Positions 1-7,715 of a DNA stretch of 36,283 nt are shown here, one piece after another. This DNA comes from Bacteroidales bacterium (GTDB lineage Bacteria; Bacteroidota; Bacteroidia; Bacteroidales; P3), in the NCBI GenBank assembly GCA_004551865.1, contig SFPR01000027.1, forward strand, positions 1 to 36,283, written 5' to 3'. The translations under genes and the position numbers were made by a program. The notes beneath the pieces are model-generated. The model saw nothing but the letters and a program-made list of their open reading frames with translations. It ran no database searches and was not told where the DNA came from. Position 1 is the stretch's first letter. Each line of letters starts with the position of its first letter.

Positions 1-96
1 CTTGACGAACCTACACTTCGCATAGCTGTTGGTAAAGATGACTCTCACAAAAAACTTTGGCGTTTCACAGTAAAAGGAAAGAAAGTAAGCAAGTGA
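1..96 (+). CDS. 3' end of an unidentified protein (partial)
   Basis: The frame is open from the first base of the window and stops with TGA at 94-96, giving 31 C-terminal residues that end in a lysine-rich tail (GKKVSK). I do not recognise the family. It may be an intact neighbouring gene that runs in from outside the window, or another fragment of the decayed locus that follows. Only six bases separate its stop from the open frame of the radical-SAM fragment. Confidence 0.45.
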   Translation, partial: LDEPTLRIAVGKDDSHKKLWRFTVKGKKVSK

Positions 97-101
97 AATA
101 A

Positions 102-230
102 TCTGTTCTCATAGGACTTAGCAGGCGTCGAATCGGCGTGGATGGCGAAGGTGTGACAACACTTGTGGCATTCCACGGATGCCCTTTACGATGTCAGTAT
201 TGCCTCAAGGATCAAGGGACAGGTTCCTGA
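102..230 (+). pseudogene. Fragment of a radical-SAM activating enzyme (PflA-like), N-terminal part only
   Basis: The frame opened after the TAA at 99-101 reads through a segment containing GVDGEGVTTLVAFHGCPLRC, then QYC, and stops at TGA 228-230. The cysteine codons at 180, 192 and 201 form the CxxxCxxC iron-sulfur motif of radical-SAM enzymes, and the surrounding residues resemble pyruvate-formate-lyase-activating proteins. Only about 42 codons remain, there is no clear start codon, and the SAM-binding and substrate regions are missing, so this is a relic and not a working gene. Nothing recognisable was found in 231-382. Confidence 0.7.
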
Positions 231-382
231 TTCTTGTCTGTCTTGTGAATATTAAATACTCGGGGAAGAGTTCAAATTCATCAAGGGAGCAAGTAGGGAG
301 TCTTGTTTAGCCTTCTGAGGATGATTTTCATACCATTCCCTAATTGAATATAGAAAGATTATGTACCTATCCCCTGACCCTC
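231..382. other. Gene-free stretch within the decayed locus
   Basis: Short frames only, interrupted by stops in all phases. I could not assign it to a family. It lies between the radical-SAM and RhuM fragments and is probably further decayed coding sequence. Confidence 0.4.
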
Positions 383-573
383 ATGACCTTTGTAGCAACA
401 GGGAAGGAAGATGGAATACAAGTGCTGTATAAAGACGAAACAATCCGGGCTACGCAATTTCTGCAATGGTGCACATACGTCAGTTTGCCGTTCGTGGCTA
501 TATCGTAGATAAAAAGTGCATAGAGAACGGCTCGTTTAACAATATGGCAAATGAAAGGAGCAAGGGAATATAA
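383..573 (+). pseudogene. Decayed RhuM-family (virulence protein RhuM-like) gene
   Basis: Two overlapping frames carry recognisable RhuM pieces. The first (383-508) has GIQVLYKDETI followed directly by RATQFLQW. The second (478-573) continues with RQFAVRGYIVDKK and IENGSF. In intact RhuM proteins the 'DET' segment is followed by a DNA-binding-like region of roughly 100 residues before 'RATQF..W', so that part is deleted, and a frame change splits the 'W...RQF..RGY' segment. RhuM genes often sit inside type I restriction-modification operons of Bacteroidetes, which agrees with the hsdS-like fragment just downstream. The order of pieces is what I see; the family name is recalled. Confidence 0.65.
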
Positions 574-657
574 GCAGACGGAACTCGGATTGCTGCCGGA
601 GGGTTGGGAAGTGGCAAAGTCGGGGATATAGGTTATTTCCTCAAAGTGAAAATATAA
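572..657 (+). pseudogene. hsdS: Fragment of the 5' end of a type I restriction specificity gene (hsdS)
   Basis: Frame 572-631 reads KQTELGLLPEGWEVAK, which closely resembles the typical start of HsdS specificity subunits (KxTEIGxIPExWEVVKLGDI). The continuation GDIGYFLK is present at 622-657 but in a different frame, so a frameshift separates the two halves. No target-recognition domain follows; the PAD-gene terminator begins immediately after. With the RhuM fragment next to it this looks like a collapsed type I R-M locus. Confidence 0.6.
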
Positions 658-703
658 CAGCACCCCGAAAGTAGGGCAAAGACTTTCGGGGTGCTGTTTA
701 TTT
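658..703 (-). terminator. Strong hairpin terminator for the deiminase gene
   Basis: A perfect 15-bp inverted repeat (CAGCACCCCGAAAGT at 658-672 and its complement at 682-696) with a 9-nt loop is flanked by T-rich sequence. It lies 42 bp beyond the stop codon of the minus-strand deiminase gene. The other strand also has a T-rich flank (TTTATTT), so it could act in both directions. Confidence 0.8.
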
Positions 704-744
704 GTCTGACAGTTTCTCTGTTTCTGAGAGTGTGTCAGAATGGT

Positions 745-2832
745 TTATCTTGCAATGACAATCTTTCTTGCTGCGGATTGGTTGTCGGAGGTGAATATCA
801 GCCAATAGATGCCGGCTTTTAGTTTTGATACATCTATCCTCAAATTGTTTTGGCTTGCAGAAACCTTGTCGTTCAACAACACTTGTCCTTTGTTATTGAC
901 CAATTTGAAGTTTGCTTCGCCCGACAATTCGTTTGCAAAATCAATTTGTACCATGTCGCTTGCAGGGTTTGGATAGGCTTGTCCTATGCCTTCGATTTCC
1001 GAAGCACTGATTGCAGGATTGGAAACATAGACGCTCTCTTCGCTAATGCCTTCAACTTCGCTGCCGAAGACGGTTGTATAGTATCCTTGCGGTGCTGTCA
1101 TCGGTTTGGTTATCGTTTTGCCGTTGTTAGATGTCGCACTGATGTAATATTGCAATGTGTCTCTGCTTGTTTGCGGCAGGTTGATTATTCCTGTGAACAT
1201 ATTGCCTTCGTCTGCTGTCAAATCAAGTTGTTGCCACTCGGTTTGGTTGCTTGTGCGATAGTATATCGAGGCTGTTTCTATGCCGCTTCGGTTTTGTGCA
1301 ATCACTCTGTAAGTTGGAGCATTGCCGCTGTTGGAAGTGTTCCACCAACGAATAGGGTCGTGATAAATCCTTACAGGGTTTTCGGCAGGGATTTGCTTGG
1401 TGATGCAATGAATAGCTCCTCCAAATCCGTCAAACTCTCTTACGTCTATTTCGCAGAACTCATATCCCGGATAGCGTTGAGACATTATCTTCAATGCTTC
1501 CTTGTTGCCTGTGATGTCGCCTGCTGCTGTTCCGCTGAGGCTTTCGTTGTAGAATACAGGCTGCATGATTGCATCGTTTACAAAGGTATGGTTGGAGTAG
1601 GAGCGTGTGTAGTTTTTGTTATAGTCTGATTGGGAGGTGTACCATGAGCCGTTGTTCTTTGCAGGAAGAGGAATGCGTGTGTTGAAGTACTTGCTTCCGA
1701 AAATTGTTTCCAAATTGCAAAGTGAGTCCATGTTGCTTTCAACTCTCTTTGGGTCGGAAAGGTTTGCCATGCTTTCGGGGTGTTTGGTCGATACAAAGGA
1801 GTTTTCGTCCCACATGTCGCAATATAGGTCTATGTGTCCGGTGCCTCCGTCATATTTGAGGGCAGGAAGAACCACGCAACGCGAAAGATTGAGAAGGTGC
1901 ATCAAAGAATCTCTCACCTGTTGGTTGCTCAAAGGTGTCTTGCTCTGCATATTAAAGCCATAAGGGGTGTTCTCGTCCAAATAATATAGTCCGTAAGTGT
2001 CTTGGTTCAGATCATAAACAGCATCGGAAGTAAACAAAGAGCCGACGCCGTCCAACAATATATTACCGCCTTCATATTCTATTGTATTGGTGAATACTCT
2101 AAATCCTGCTTGTTCTCCAATTCTTTTTGCAATTTGGTCATCGAGCGGTCTGCCTCCGTAATACTCAAAGTCCATAAAGCCGATGCTGTCTTGCTCTCCG
2201 TAGTAGAATGCAACAGGACCGCAGTCTCTATACCAGAAAGAGTTTCCGGGATTGATGAAAAAGCGGTAGTTGGTAAGAGGAGTGCCTCTTTGGCTCATGA
2301 AGTTCTTGATTGTGGTGGTGTCGTCTGCATTCCAAACGTTTATCCACACTTGTGCATGCTGCTGAATCGAGTTGGCAAGGTTTGCAAAGAGCTTTGCATA
2401 CGGGCTTGACATCGAAACATCGGGAGAGGAGGTTACAGGTTCGAGAGTATAATCTGAAGCGTAATAAGAAACTCCCAATCCGTCAAAGAGTTGTTCGGCA
2501 GGTTCGTTTCCGCTTACGGTGTAGGTGTTGTAAAACCATGTCATTAAAATTGCCTGAACTTCGTCGCTCTCAATCGGGAAGACCATATCTTCGGGTACTT
2601 CCAAAGGGGTTTTTACTCCGTTGTCGGATTGGTTGGCTGCTTTGGTAGCAACTGACGACAAGTCTTTCTTTGCAGGCATTCTTGAGTGAATTGCTTTGCG
2701 AATGATGTTCATTTCTTGTTCAGAAATGTTGTCTTTTGTTTTTGCTTGTCTGTTTTGGTCTTGGCTTTGGGCAAAAGCTCCGAAGCCGAGCAAGAAACAA
2801 AAGACGCAAGTCAAAAAGGTTGATTTTTTCAT
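745..2832 (-). CDS. T9SS-exported peptidylarginine/agmatine deiminase family protein
   Basis: The 695-residue protein begins with a signal peptide (hydrophobic residues 5-21, ending ...FGAFAQ). The middle matches the guanidino-group-modifying deiminase fold: WYRDCGP at 200-206 (D203), an EGGN motif near 254-257, GHIDLY at 332-337 (H333, D335) and GGAIHC at 471-476, whose C476 is the expected nucleophile. After a beta-rich region (about 500-600) it ends in a type A T9SS sorting domain of about 80 residues (YPNPASD... to KIVIAR). It therefore probably hydrolyses arginine or agmatine guanidino groups at or outside the cell surface and releases ammonia. The architecture parallels Porphyromonas gingivalis PPAD, but whether the substrate is peptidyl-arginine or a free compound cannot be read from the sequence. 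It is followed by its own strong terminator. Confidence 0.85.
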   Translation of the reverse strand: MKKSTFLTCVFCFLLGFGAFAQSQDQNRQAKTKDNISEQEMNIIRKAIHSRMPAKKDLSSVATKAANQSDNGVKTPLEVPEDMVFPIESDEVQAILMTWFYNTYTVSGNEPAEQLFDGLGVSYYASDYTLEPVTSSPDVSMSSPYAKLFANLANSIQQHAQVWINVWNADDTTTIKNFMSQRGTPLTNYRFFINPGNSFWYRDCGPVAFYYGEQDSIGFMDFEYYGGRPLDDQIAKRIGEQAGFRVFTNTIEYEGGNILLDGVGSLFTSDAVYDLNQDTYGLYYLDENTPYGFNMQSKTPLSNQQVRDSLMHLLNLSRCVVLPALKYDGGTGHIDLYCDMWDENSFVSTKHPESMANLSDPKRVESNMDSLCNLETIFGSKYFNTRIPLPAKNNGSWYTSQSDYNKNYTRSYSNHTFVNDAIMQPVFYNESLSGTAAGDITGNKEALKIMSQRYPGYEFCEIDVREFDGFGGAIHCITKQIPAENPVRIYHDPIRWWNTSNSGNAPTYRVIAQNRSGIETASIYYRTSNQTEWQQLDLTADEGNMFTGIINLPQTSRDTLQYYISATSNNGKTITKPMTAPQGYYTTVFGSEVEGISEESVYVSNPAISASEIEGIGQAYPNPASDMVQIDFANELSGEANFKLVNNKGQVLLNDKVSASQNNLRIDVSKLKAGIYWLIFTSDNQSAARKIVIAR

Positions 2833-2950
2833 TGTGTTATTTGTTTGTTTTTTGATTTGTTATCTGTTGATGTTTCGACAAATTCTCCCGATTAAGGTTT
2901 AGTTTTACGGTTTATAAAAGCTCACAACAATGAGATTGTGGCTTGTTTTG

Positions 2951-3598
2951 TCAGTTGAATTTCCGCTCTTGTAGCATGGGAACAAACTTAAAATCTCCGA
3001 AGGCTTCCTGCTCGAAGGTATTTTCGCCTGTTTTGGTAATTCGATACATAGTCTGAGTGTCATTTCCTATCGGAATAACCATTACGCCTCCGACTTTCAT
3101 CTGTTGCAAAAGTACCTCGGGCAATTTGTCTGCTCCACAAGTTACAATGATTTTGTCAAACGGAGCATAGCGTGGCAGACCCAAATATCCGTCTCCGAAG
3201 AAGCACTTCGGATGACATTTGAGAAGTGAGAACAACTCTTGAGCTGAGTTGTGCAATGGCTTATATCGCTCTATTGTATAGACCCTTGCTTTCATCTTGC
3301 ACAGCACACAAGTTTGATAACCTGAGCCTGTACCGATTTCCAACACCTTGTCATCTTCTTGTATGTTCAACAGCTGAGTTTGAAAAGCCACGGTGGAAGG
3401 CTGTGAAATGGTTTGTTCGCACAAAATGCTCAATGCTCTGTCTTGATATGCCAACACATCGAGAGAAGAGTCCAAGAAAAAGTGTCGCGGAACCTCATTC
3501 ATGGCTTGCAAAACCCTTTCGTCTGAGATGCCTTTTGTTCTCAGATAATCAATCATCTGTCTTCGTAATCCCTTATGCTTGAAACTATCGGTTATCAT
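2951..3598 (-). CDS. pcm: Protein-L-isoaspartate O-methyltransferase
   Basis: This 215-residue cytosolic enzyme methylates L-isoaspartyl residues in damaged proteins, using S-adenosylmethionine, as the first step of repair. The SAM-binding motif VLEIGTGSGYQT is at 85-96 and the family motif QTISQPSTVA at 62-71. The length fits the family (about 205-220). The start at 3598 is the only methionine ahead of the conserved 'LRRQMIDYLRTKGISDERVLQAM' helix region that gives a normal N-terminus. It is transcribed away from the lipoprotein gene that follows on the plus strand, with a 155-bp divergent gap containing a likely promoter. The deiminase gene lies 118 bp downstream on the same strand. Confidence 0.92.
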   Translation of the reverse strand: MITDSFKHKGLRRQMIDYLRTKGISDERVLQAMNEVPRHFFLDSSLDVLAYQDRALSILCEQTISQPSTVAFQTQLLNIQEDDKVLEIGTGSGYQTCVLCKMKARVYTIERYKPLHNSAQELFSLLKCHPKCFFGDGYLGLPRYAPFDKIIVTCGADKLPEVLLQQMKVGGVMVIPIGNDTQTMYRITKTGENTFEQEAFGDFKFVPMLQERKFN

Positions 3599-3624
3599 TG
3601 CGTATTGATGTGTTTTTCGGCTTG

Positions 3625-3632
3625 CGAAGGTA
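3625..3632 (-). promoter_or_regulatory. Possible -7 box for pcm
   Basis: On the minus strand this reads TACCTTCG, one mismatch from the Bacteroidetes TAnnTTTG element, and lies 27 bp before the pcm start. A single palindrome of the AACGGCGT type (centre 3643) sits just upstream; it has no partners 21 bp away, so it is not counted as an array. Confidence 0.4.
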
Positions 3633-3753
3633 CAAAAAAACGGCGTATTTCAACATTTTTTGTCAAAACAAATGCTATTTTAATGCTGTTTTATATTGGG
3701 CAAATTGTAATAAGATTGTGTTGTTTGACGTTACCCCAAAAAAGTATTTTGAG

Positions 3754-4668
3754 ATGGATAAAGTCAAGCGATTACTGACATTGTTGTTTGTACTTGTTTT
3801 TTTTGTGCAGTGCGATGATTTTGAGGGAGAGCAGGAAATCCCTTCTTACTTGAGGATAGATGGTTTTAATTTGGTATCAAATCCTGATATTGCCATAGTG
3901 CAAGACGAGGACTTTTTGACCTGCGACATAAGAGATGTGTGGGTTTATGTGGACAATGAGCTGATTGGAGCATACGAATTGCCGTGTGTTGTCCCTATTT
4001 TGAAACAGGGCAGGCACAAAGTCGATATTCGTCCCGGTGTTTTCTACAACGGAATGAGCGGAACAAGGGAAGCCTATCCTTTTTATACCACTGCAATAGA
4101 CACAATCGACCTTATCGAGGGACAAGAAGTAAGGTTTGAAAATCCGACAGTGATGTACAACAGCACAACAGCACAATTTGCTTCGAGCTACGAGATGTTT
4201 GAAGATCCCTATCCGGACTTTCGTCTTGCGGCAACGCCGAACGAAGAGGTAATAAAGATGCAAATGTTGTCAAATAGCGACAGTGTGAAATACGGAAACT
4301 CTTGCGGAGTGATTTACTTTGCCGAAGGGGGAGAAAACAAATACATAAGTATCGATTCGATTTATTGTACCAACAAGAACGGAACGGTCTTGGAGTTGGA
4401 TTATCACTCAAACATTCCGTTTGAGGTGGGAGTATATGGCAGGAGTTCTTCGGCAAGTGCGTACCAATACGTAAGCTCGGTTCGCCTTGCAGCCAATGAG
4501 GGCAAGGGTTGGCAGAAAATGTATATTCTTCTGAACAAAGTGTGGGGCAATTTGGGCTATCCGAACTATTATCACATATATTTTGAAGCCTTTAACCCCG
4601 ATAAAAAATCCAATTCATTCATTCATCTTGACAACATAAAGGTTGTACACTACCCAAATCAATACTAA
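3754..4668 (+). CDS. Predicted lipoprotein of unknown function, upstream of sugar transferase
   Basis: The frame is open further upstream, but I place the start at ATG 3754 because it gives a clean lipoprotein signal: MDKVKRLLTLLFVLVFFVQC with the lipidated cysteine at residue 20, followed by acidic DDFEGEQE. The 304-residue product is then rich in beta-strand patterns, aromatic residues and Asp/Asn. The last 150 residues look like a jelly-roll or carbohydrate-binding-type fold ending 'FIHLDNIKVVHYPN', but I do not recognise a named family. The gene ends 21 bp before the sugar transferase start, so the two are probably co-transcribed and the lipoprotein may serve surface-glycan synthesis or display. 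That link is inference from position. Confidence 0.75.
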   Translation: MDKVKRLLTLLFVLVFFVQCDDFEGEQEIPSYLRIDGFNLVSNPDIAIVQDEDFLTCDIRDVWVYVDNELIGAYELPCVVPILKQGRHKVDIRPGVFYNGMSGTREAYPFYTTAIDTIDLIEGQEVRFENPTVMYNSTTAQFASSYEMFEDPYPDFRLAATPNEEVIKMQMLSNSDSVKYGNSCGVIYFAEGGENKYISIDSIYCTNKNGTVLELDYHSNIPFEVGVYGRSSSASAYQYVSSVRLAANEGKGWQKMYILLNKVWGNLGYPNYYHIYFEAFNPDKKSNSFIHLDNIKVVHYPNQY

Positions 4669-4689
4669 AAACACTCAAAGCCGATTTTG

Positions 4690-6102
4690 ATGAACAAAAA
4701 CTTACAGACTGCCAAATATGTCCTTTCGGACTTGTTTGCATCTGCCGTCTCATGGGTATTTTTTTTCATATTCAGAAAAAACAGCATAGACAACGGCACG
4801 TTTGAAGACATGAACTCGGTCTTTACAGACACAAATCTGTATGCCGGATTGATATTTGTGCCTCTTATGTGGCTGATATTATACTATTTGCAGGGGACTT
4901 ATCAAAATGTTTACAGGAAATCGAGACTTAAAGAACTCGGACAGACAATCATGATAAGCATTTGCGGAGTGATTATCATCTTTTTCACTCTCCTGCTTGA
5001 CGACAAAGTAAGCACATATCGCAACTACTACCTTTCGTTCTGCATGTTGCTTGCTCTTCACTTCACAATAACCTACATTCCTCGGCTTATAATCACCAGT
5101 TGTGCCGCAAGCAAGATACACAACAATCTCATAGGTTTTCCGACCCTGCTTGTGGGCAGCGGAGACAAAGCCGTGAAAACCTTGGACAACATTAACAATC
5201 AGGCACTCAGGGCAGGAAACCAATTCATCGGCTATTTGAGCCTGCAAAAAGAAAGTCCCAACTCTCAAATTGACATTCCCTATCTCGGAAGTGTTGAAGA
5301 ACTTTCTGCGGTAACCGACAAATATAAGGTGGAAGAAATAATCGTTGCATTGGAACAAGACGAAGAAAATGAGATATACAATATCATAAGCTCGGCAGGG
5401 CAAAGTGTAGAAATAAAAATCCCTGCCGACAGGAAAGACCTTCTTTTGGGGAACGTGAAAATGAATGCCATTTTTCACACTCCTCTTATCACCGTAACAC
5501 ATGGGCAACTTCTCCCTGCACAAAGGGTGGTCAAGCGAACGTTTGACATTGTTGTGTCATTGCTTGCCATGGTTGTGCTTGCACCGGTTTATCTTGTTAC
5601 AGCCATTATCATCTATACAACAAGCAAAGGACCGATTTTCTACAAGCAGGAGAGAATAGGCTACAAGGGAAAGCCGTTCTATATGCACAAGTTCCGCTCA
5701 ATGTATGTCGATGCCGAGAAAAACGGACCTCAGCTCTCGACGGGAGACAAAGACAGCCGCATAACACCTTTCGGACACTTCATGCGAAAGGTACGGTTGG
5801 ACGAGATACCTCAGTTTTATAATGTATTGAAAGGCACAATGAGCCTTGTGGGATACAGACCCGAAAGACAATTTTTCATAGATCAGATAGTGCAGAAAGC
5901 ACCCGAGTACAAATTGCTTCACAGAGTAAAACCCGGGATAACATCTTGGGGACAAGTCAAGTTTGGTTATGCAGATAATGTGGAGCAAATGGTAGAACGA
6001 TTGAAGTACGACCTGCTTTATATCGAAAACATATCGTTGGCAACCGACATAAAGATACTTCTCTATACCTTTATCATCATTCTGCAAGGCAGGGGCAAGT
6101 AA
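4690..6102 (+). CDS. Polyprenyl-phosphate sugar transferase (WcaJ/WbaP-type)
   Basis: The 470-residue membrane protein should transfer a sugar-1-phosphate from a nucleotide sugar to undecaprenyl phosphate, the first step in building a surface polysaccharide or O-antigen. The N-terminal half has four to five hydrophobic segments (about 10-27, 50-68, 86-104, 114-137). A Rossmann-like domain follows (TLLVGSGDKAV at 152-162). The C-terminal catalytic domain begins near 286 (FDIVVSLLAMVVLAP) and carries KFRSM near 333, RLDEIPQ near 368 and VGYRPE near 387. I chose ATG 4690; the TTG three bases upstream is also possible. No other polysaccharide genes follow on this strand, so it may be an isolated initiating enzyme. 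Confidence 0.9.
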   Translation: MNKNLQTAKYVLSDLFASAVSWVFFFIFRKNSIDNGTFEDMNSVFTDTNLYAGLIFVPLMWLILYYLQGTYQNVYRKSRLKELGQTIMISICGVIIIFFTLLLDDKVSTYRNYYLSFCMLLALHFTITYIPRLIITSCAASKIHNNLIGFPTLLVGSGDKAVKTLDNINNQALRAGNQFIGYLSLQKESPNSQIDIPYLGSVEELSAVTDKYKVEEIIVALEQDEENEIYNIISSAGQSVEIKIPADRKDLLLGNVKMNAIFHTPLITVTHGQLLPAQRVVKRTFDIVVSLLAMVVLAPVYLVTAIIIYTTSKGPIFYKQERIGYKGKPFYMHKFRSMYVDAEKNGPQLSTGDKDSRITPFGHFMRKVRLDEIPQFYNVLKGTMSLVGYRPERQFFIDQIVQKAPEYKLLHRVKPGITSWGQVKFGYADNVEQMVERLKYDLLYIENISLATDIKILLYTFIIILQGRGK

Positions 6103-6201
6103 TGCTTCTCTCAGTTTAAGAAAGCAGCTCTTGTTTCCGTGATTTGCACTCCGAAAAAGTCAGATTTGATTCGAAGAGAAGCCGAAATGTTTCCGAAAAA
6201 A

Positions 6202-6320
6202 TCGGGGAAATGTGAAATTTTTGCTTCAAAACAGTGGGGAAAATGTGAAAAATTAGCTGTTTTAGGGTCGGGAAAATGTGAAATTTTTGACGTTTTTGGC
6301 TCGGAAAATGTGAAAGTTTG
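6202..6320 (+). repeat. Four-unit 33-bp-periodic repeat with ATGTGAAA core
   Basis: The core ATGTGAAA occurs at 6210, 6243, 6276 and 6308 (spacings 33, 33, 32), each preceded by G/C-rich GGGGAA, GGGGAAA, CGGGAAA or CGGAAA and mostly followed by TTTTT or AATTA. The repeat fills the 248-bp gap between the sugar transferase gene and the DUF4143 ATPase, and the last unit abuts the ATPase promoter. A 75-codon open frame crosses it only because 33 is a multiple of three; I treat it as non-coding. Confidence 0.75.
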
Positions 6321-6328
6321 TATCTTTG
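6295..6328 (+). promoter_or_regulatory. Promoter of the DUF4143 ATPase gene
   Basis: TTTG at 6295-6298, then 22 bp, then TATCTTTG at 6321-6328 match the Bacteroidetes -33/-7 elements, with a slightly long spacer. Transcription would start near 6335, about 15 bp before the ATG at 6351. The last ATGTGAAA unit (6308-6315) lies between the two elements, so a protein bound there would compete with RNA polymerase. Confidence 0.6.
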
Positions 6329-6350
6329 CAGTCTCTAATTGGCTGAAAAT

Positions 6351-7691
6351 ATGGATAAATTGCTAAGAAGAAAGATTGATGCCTATCTGTCAGAGTGGAA
6401 AAACAACCCCTCAAGAAAGCCGCTCATTGTCAAAGGCGCTCGTCAAATCGGGAAAACTCTTTCTATTGAACACTTTGCCAAACGCAACTACAAAAGCGTA
6501 ATTCAGATTAATTTTGTCGAACAACCAAAATACAAATCCATATTCAACGACGGATTTGAGGTTGATGCGATTTTGAAAAATATATCGTTGCTTAATCCCG
6601 ATTTTACCTTTATTGAGGGCGACACTCTCTTCTTTTTTGATGAGTTGCAGGCGTGTTCCGATTGTGCAACTTCGTTAAAGTTTTTCAAACTTGACGGACG
6701 TTTTGACGTCATTTGCTCCGGCTCTCTCATGGGGCTGAATTATAGTGAGATTACCTCAAACAGCGTCGGCTACAAAGAAGATTACGAAATGTATTCCATG
6801 GATTTTGAGGAGTTCCTTTGGGCAAAGGGATACGACGAGGGCTTTGTTGATGAACTCTTTCGGCACATGAGGGAGGTGAAACCTCTTTCGGACTTGCAGA
6901 TGCAGGTCATGACCGAATTGTTTCGCGACTATGTTTCAATAGGAGGAATGCCCGAAGTGGTGAACTGCTATATAAAAAACAAAAATTTCAGCGGTACTCT
7001 CTCAATACAAAGACAACTGCTCTCAGACTATCAAGAGGACATAACCAAGTATGCAGAAGGCTTGGACAAAGCAAAAGTCAAGGCGGTATATAGCCACATT
7101 GCCACATTCCTTGCAAAAGAGAACAAACGCTTTCAGGTTACCAAAATTGGTAAAAACGCCAGAAACAGAGATTATATCGGCTGTGTGGAATGGCTATCCG
7201 ATGCAGGAATTGTCAATGTGTGCTATTGCATGAACTATCCCGAACTTCCGCTCAAAGGAAACTACGACCCGAAACGTTATAAGCTCTATTTCAAAGACAC
7301 AGGCTTGTTGATAGCCTCCCTTGACGAAGAAGCACAAGAAGATTTGAGGGCAAACAAAAATCTGAATACCTACAAGGGTGCGATATATGAGAACATTGTA
7401 GGCGATATGCTCTCAAAGCAGGGCTACCAACTCTACTATTACAGCAGCGACAAGCCGAGCGTGGAAATGGATTTCTTTGTAAGAGATGCCGATTCCCTCA
7501 TTCCGATAGAAGTGAAAGCCAATGACGGAGCAACAGCTTCTCTCAACAAATTGCTCAAAGGGGATAAGTATCCCGACATTCGCCACGGAATTAAGTTTTG
7601 TTTCAAGAATATAGGTTTCAACGGCAGCTTTTATACCTTTCCTTACTTCATGGCATTTCTTTTGAAACGCTTTCTGATGCAAACAATATGA
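6351..7691 (+). CDS. AAA+ ATPase with DUF4143 domain
   Basis: The 446-residue protein has a Walker A motif GARQIGKT at 29-36, a Walker B motif FFFDELQ at 94-100 and the conserved SGSLMG sensor-like region around 125-130. Its C-terminal DUF4143 part has the acidic/lysine pattern YENIVGDML...EMDFFV...PIEVKAND, which resembles a PD-(D/E)XK nuclease core (D in EMDFF, E-V-K). ATG 6351 was chosen over the TTG at 6339 because it follows the promoter at the right distance. These ATPases are common in Bacteroidetes, usually single genes, and their role is not established. The gene meets the U32 gene tail to tail, 24 bp apart. Confidence 0.88.
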   Translation: MDKLLRRKIDAYLSEWKNNPSRKPLIVKGARQIGKTLSIEHFAKRNYKSVIQINFVEQPKYKSIFNDGFEVDAILKNISLLNPDFTFIEGDTLFFFDELQACSDCATSLKFFKLDGRFDVICSGSLMGLNYSEITSNSVGYKEDYEMYSMDFEEFLWAKGYDEGFVDELFRHMREVKPLSDLQMQVMTELFRDYVSIGGMPEVVNCYIKNKNFSGTLSIQRQLLSDYQEDITKYAEGLDKAKVKAVYSHIATFLAKENKRFQVTKIGKNARNRDYIGCVEWLSDAGIVNVCYCMNYPELPLKGNYDPKRYKLYFKDTGLLIASLDEEAQEDLRANKNLNTYKGAIYENIVGDMLSKQGYQLYYYSSDKPSVEMDFFVRDADSLIPIEVKANDGATASLNKLLKGDKYPDIRHGIKFCFKNIGFNGSFYTFPYFMAFLLKRFLMQTI

Positions 7692-7715
7692 GTTTTTGAC
7701 AAAATAGAACGGCGG

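Noticed and set aside
102..657. Insertion sequence or phage remnant as cause of the gene debris
   Set aside because: No transposase, integrase or terminal inverted repeat was found within or at the edges of the debris.
367..663. 98-codon minus-strand frame in the decayed locus
   Set aside because: It is antisense to the RhuM and HsdS fragments, which have recognisable family segments.
850..1629. 259-codon plus-strand frame antisense to the deiminase gene
   Set aside because: Antisense shadow; the deiminase frame has clear motifs, a signal peptide and a sorting domain, and this one has none.
6139..6366. 75-codon open frame with GKCEIF-type repeats upstream of the ATPase
   Set aside because: It exists because the 33-bp DNA repeat is a multiple of three. 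The predicted residues have no family resemblance, and the frame runs into the ATPase promoter and start.
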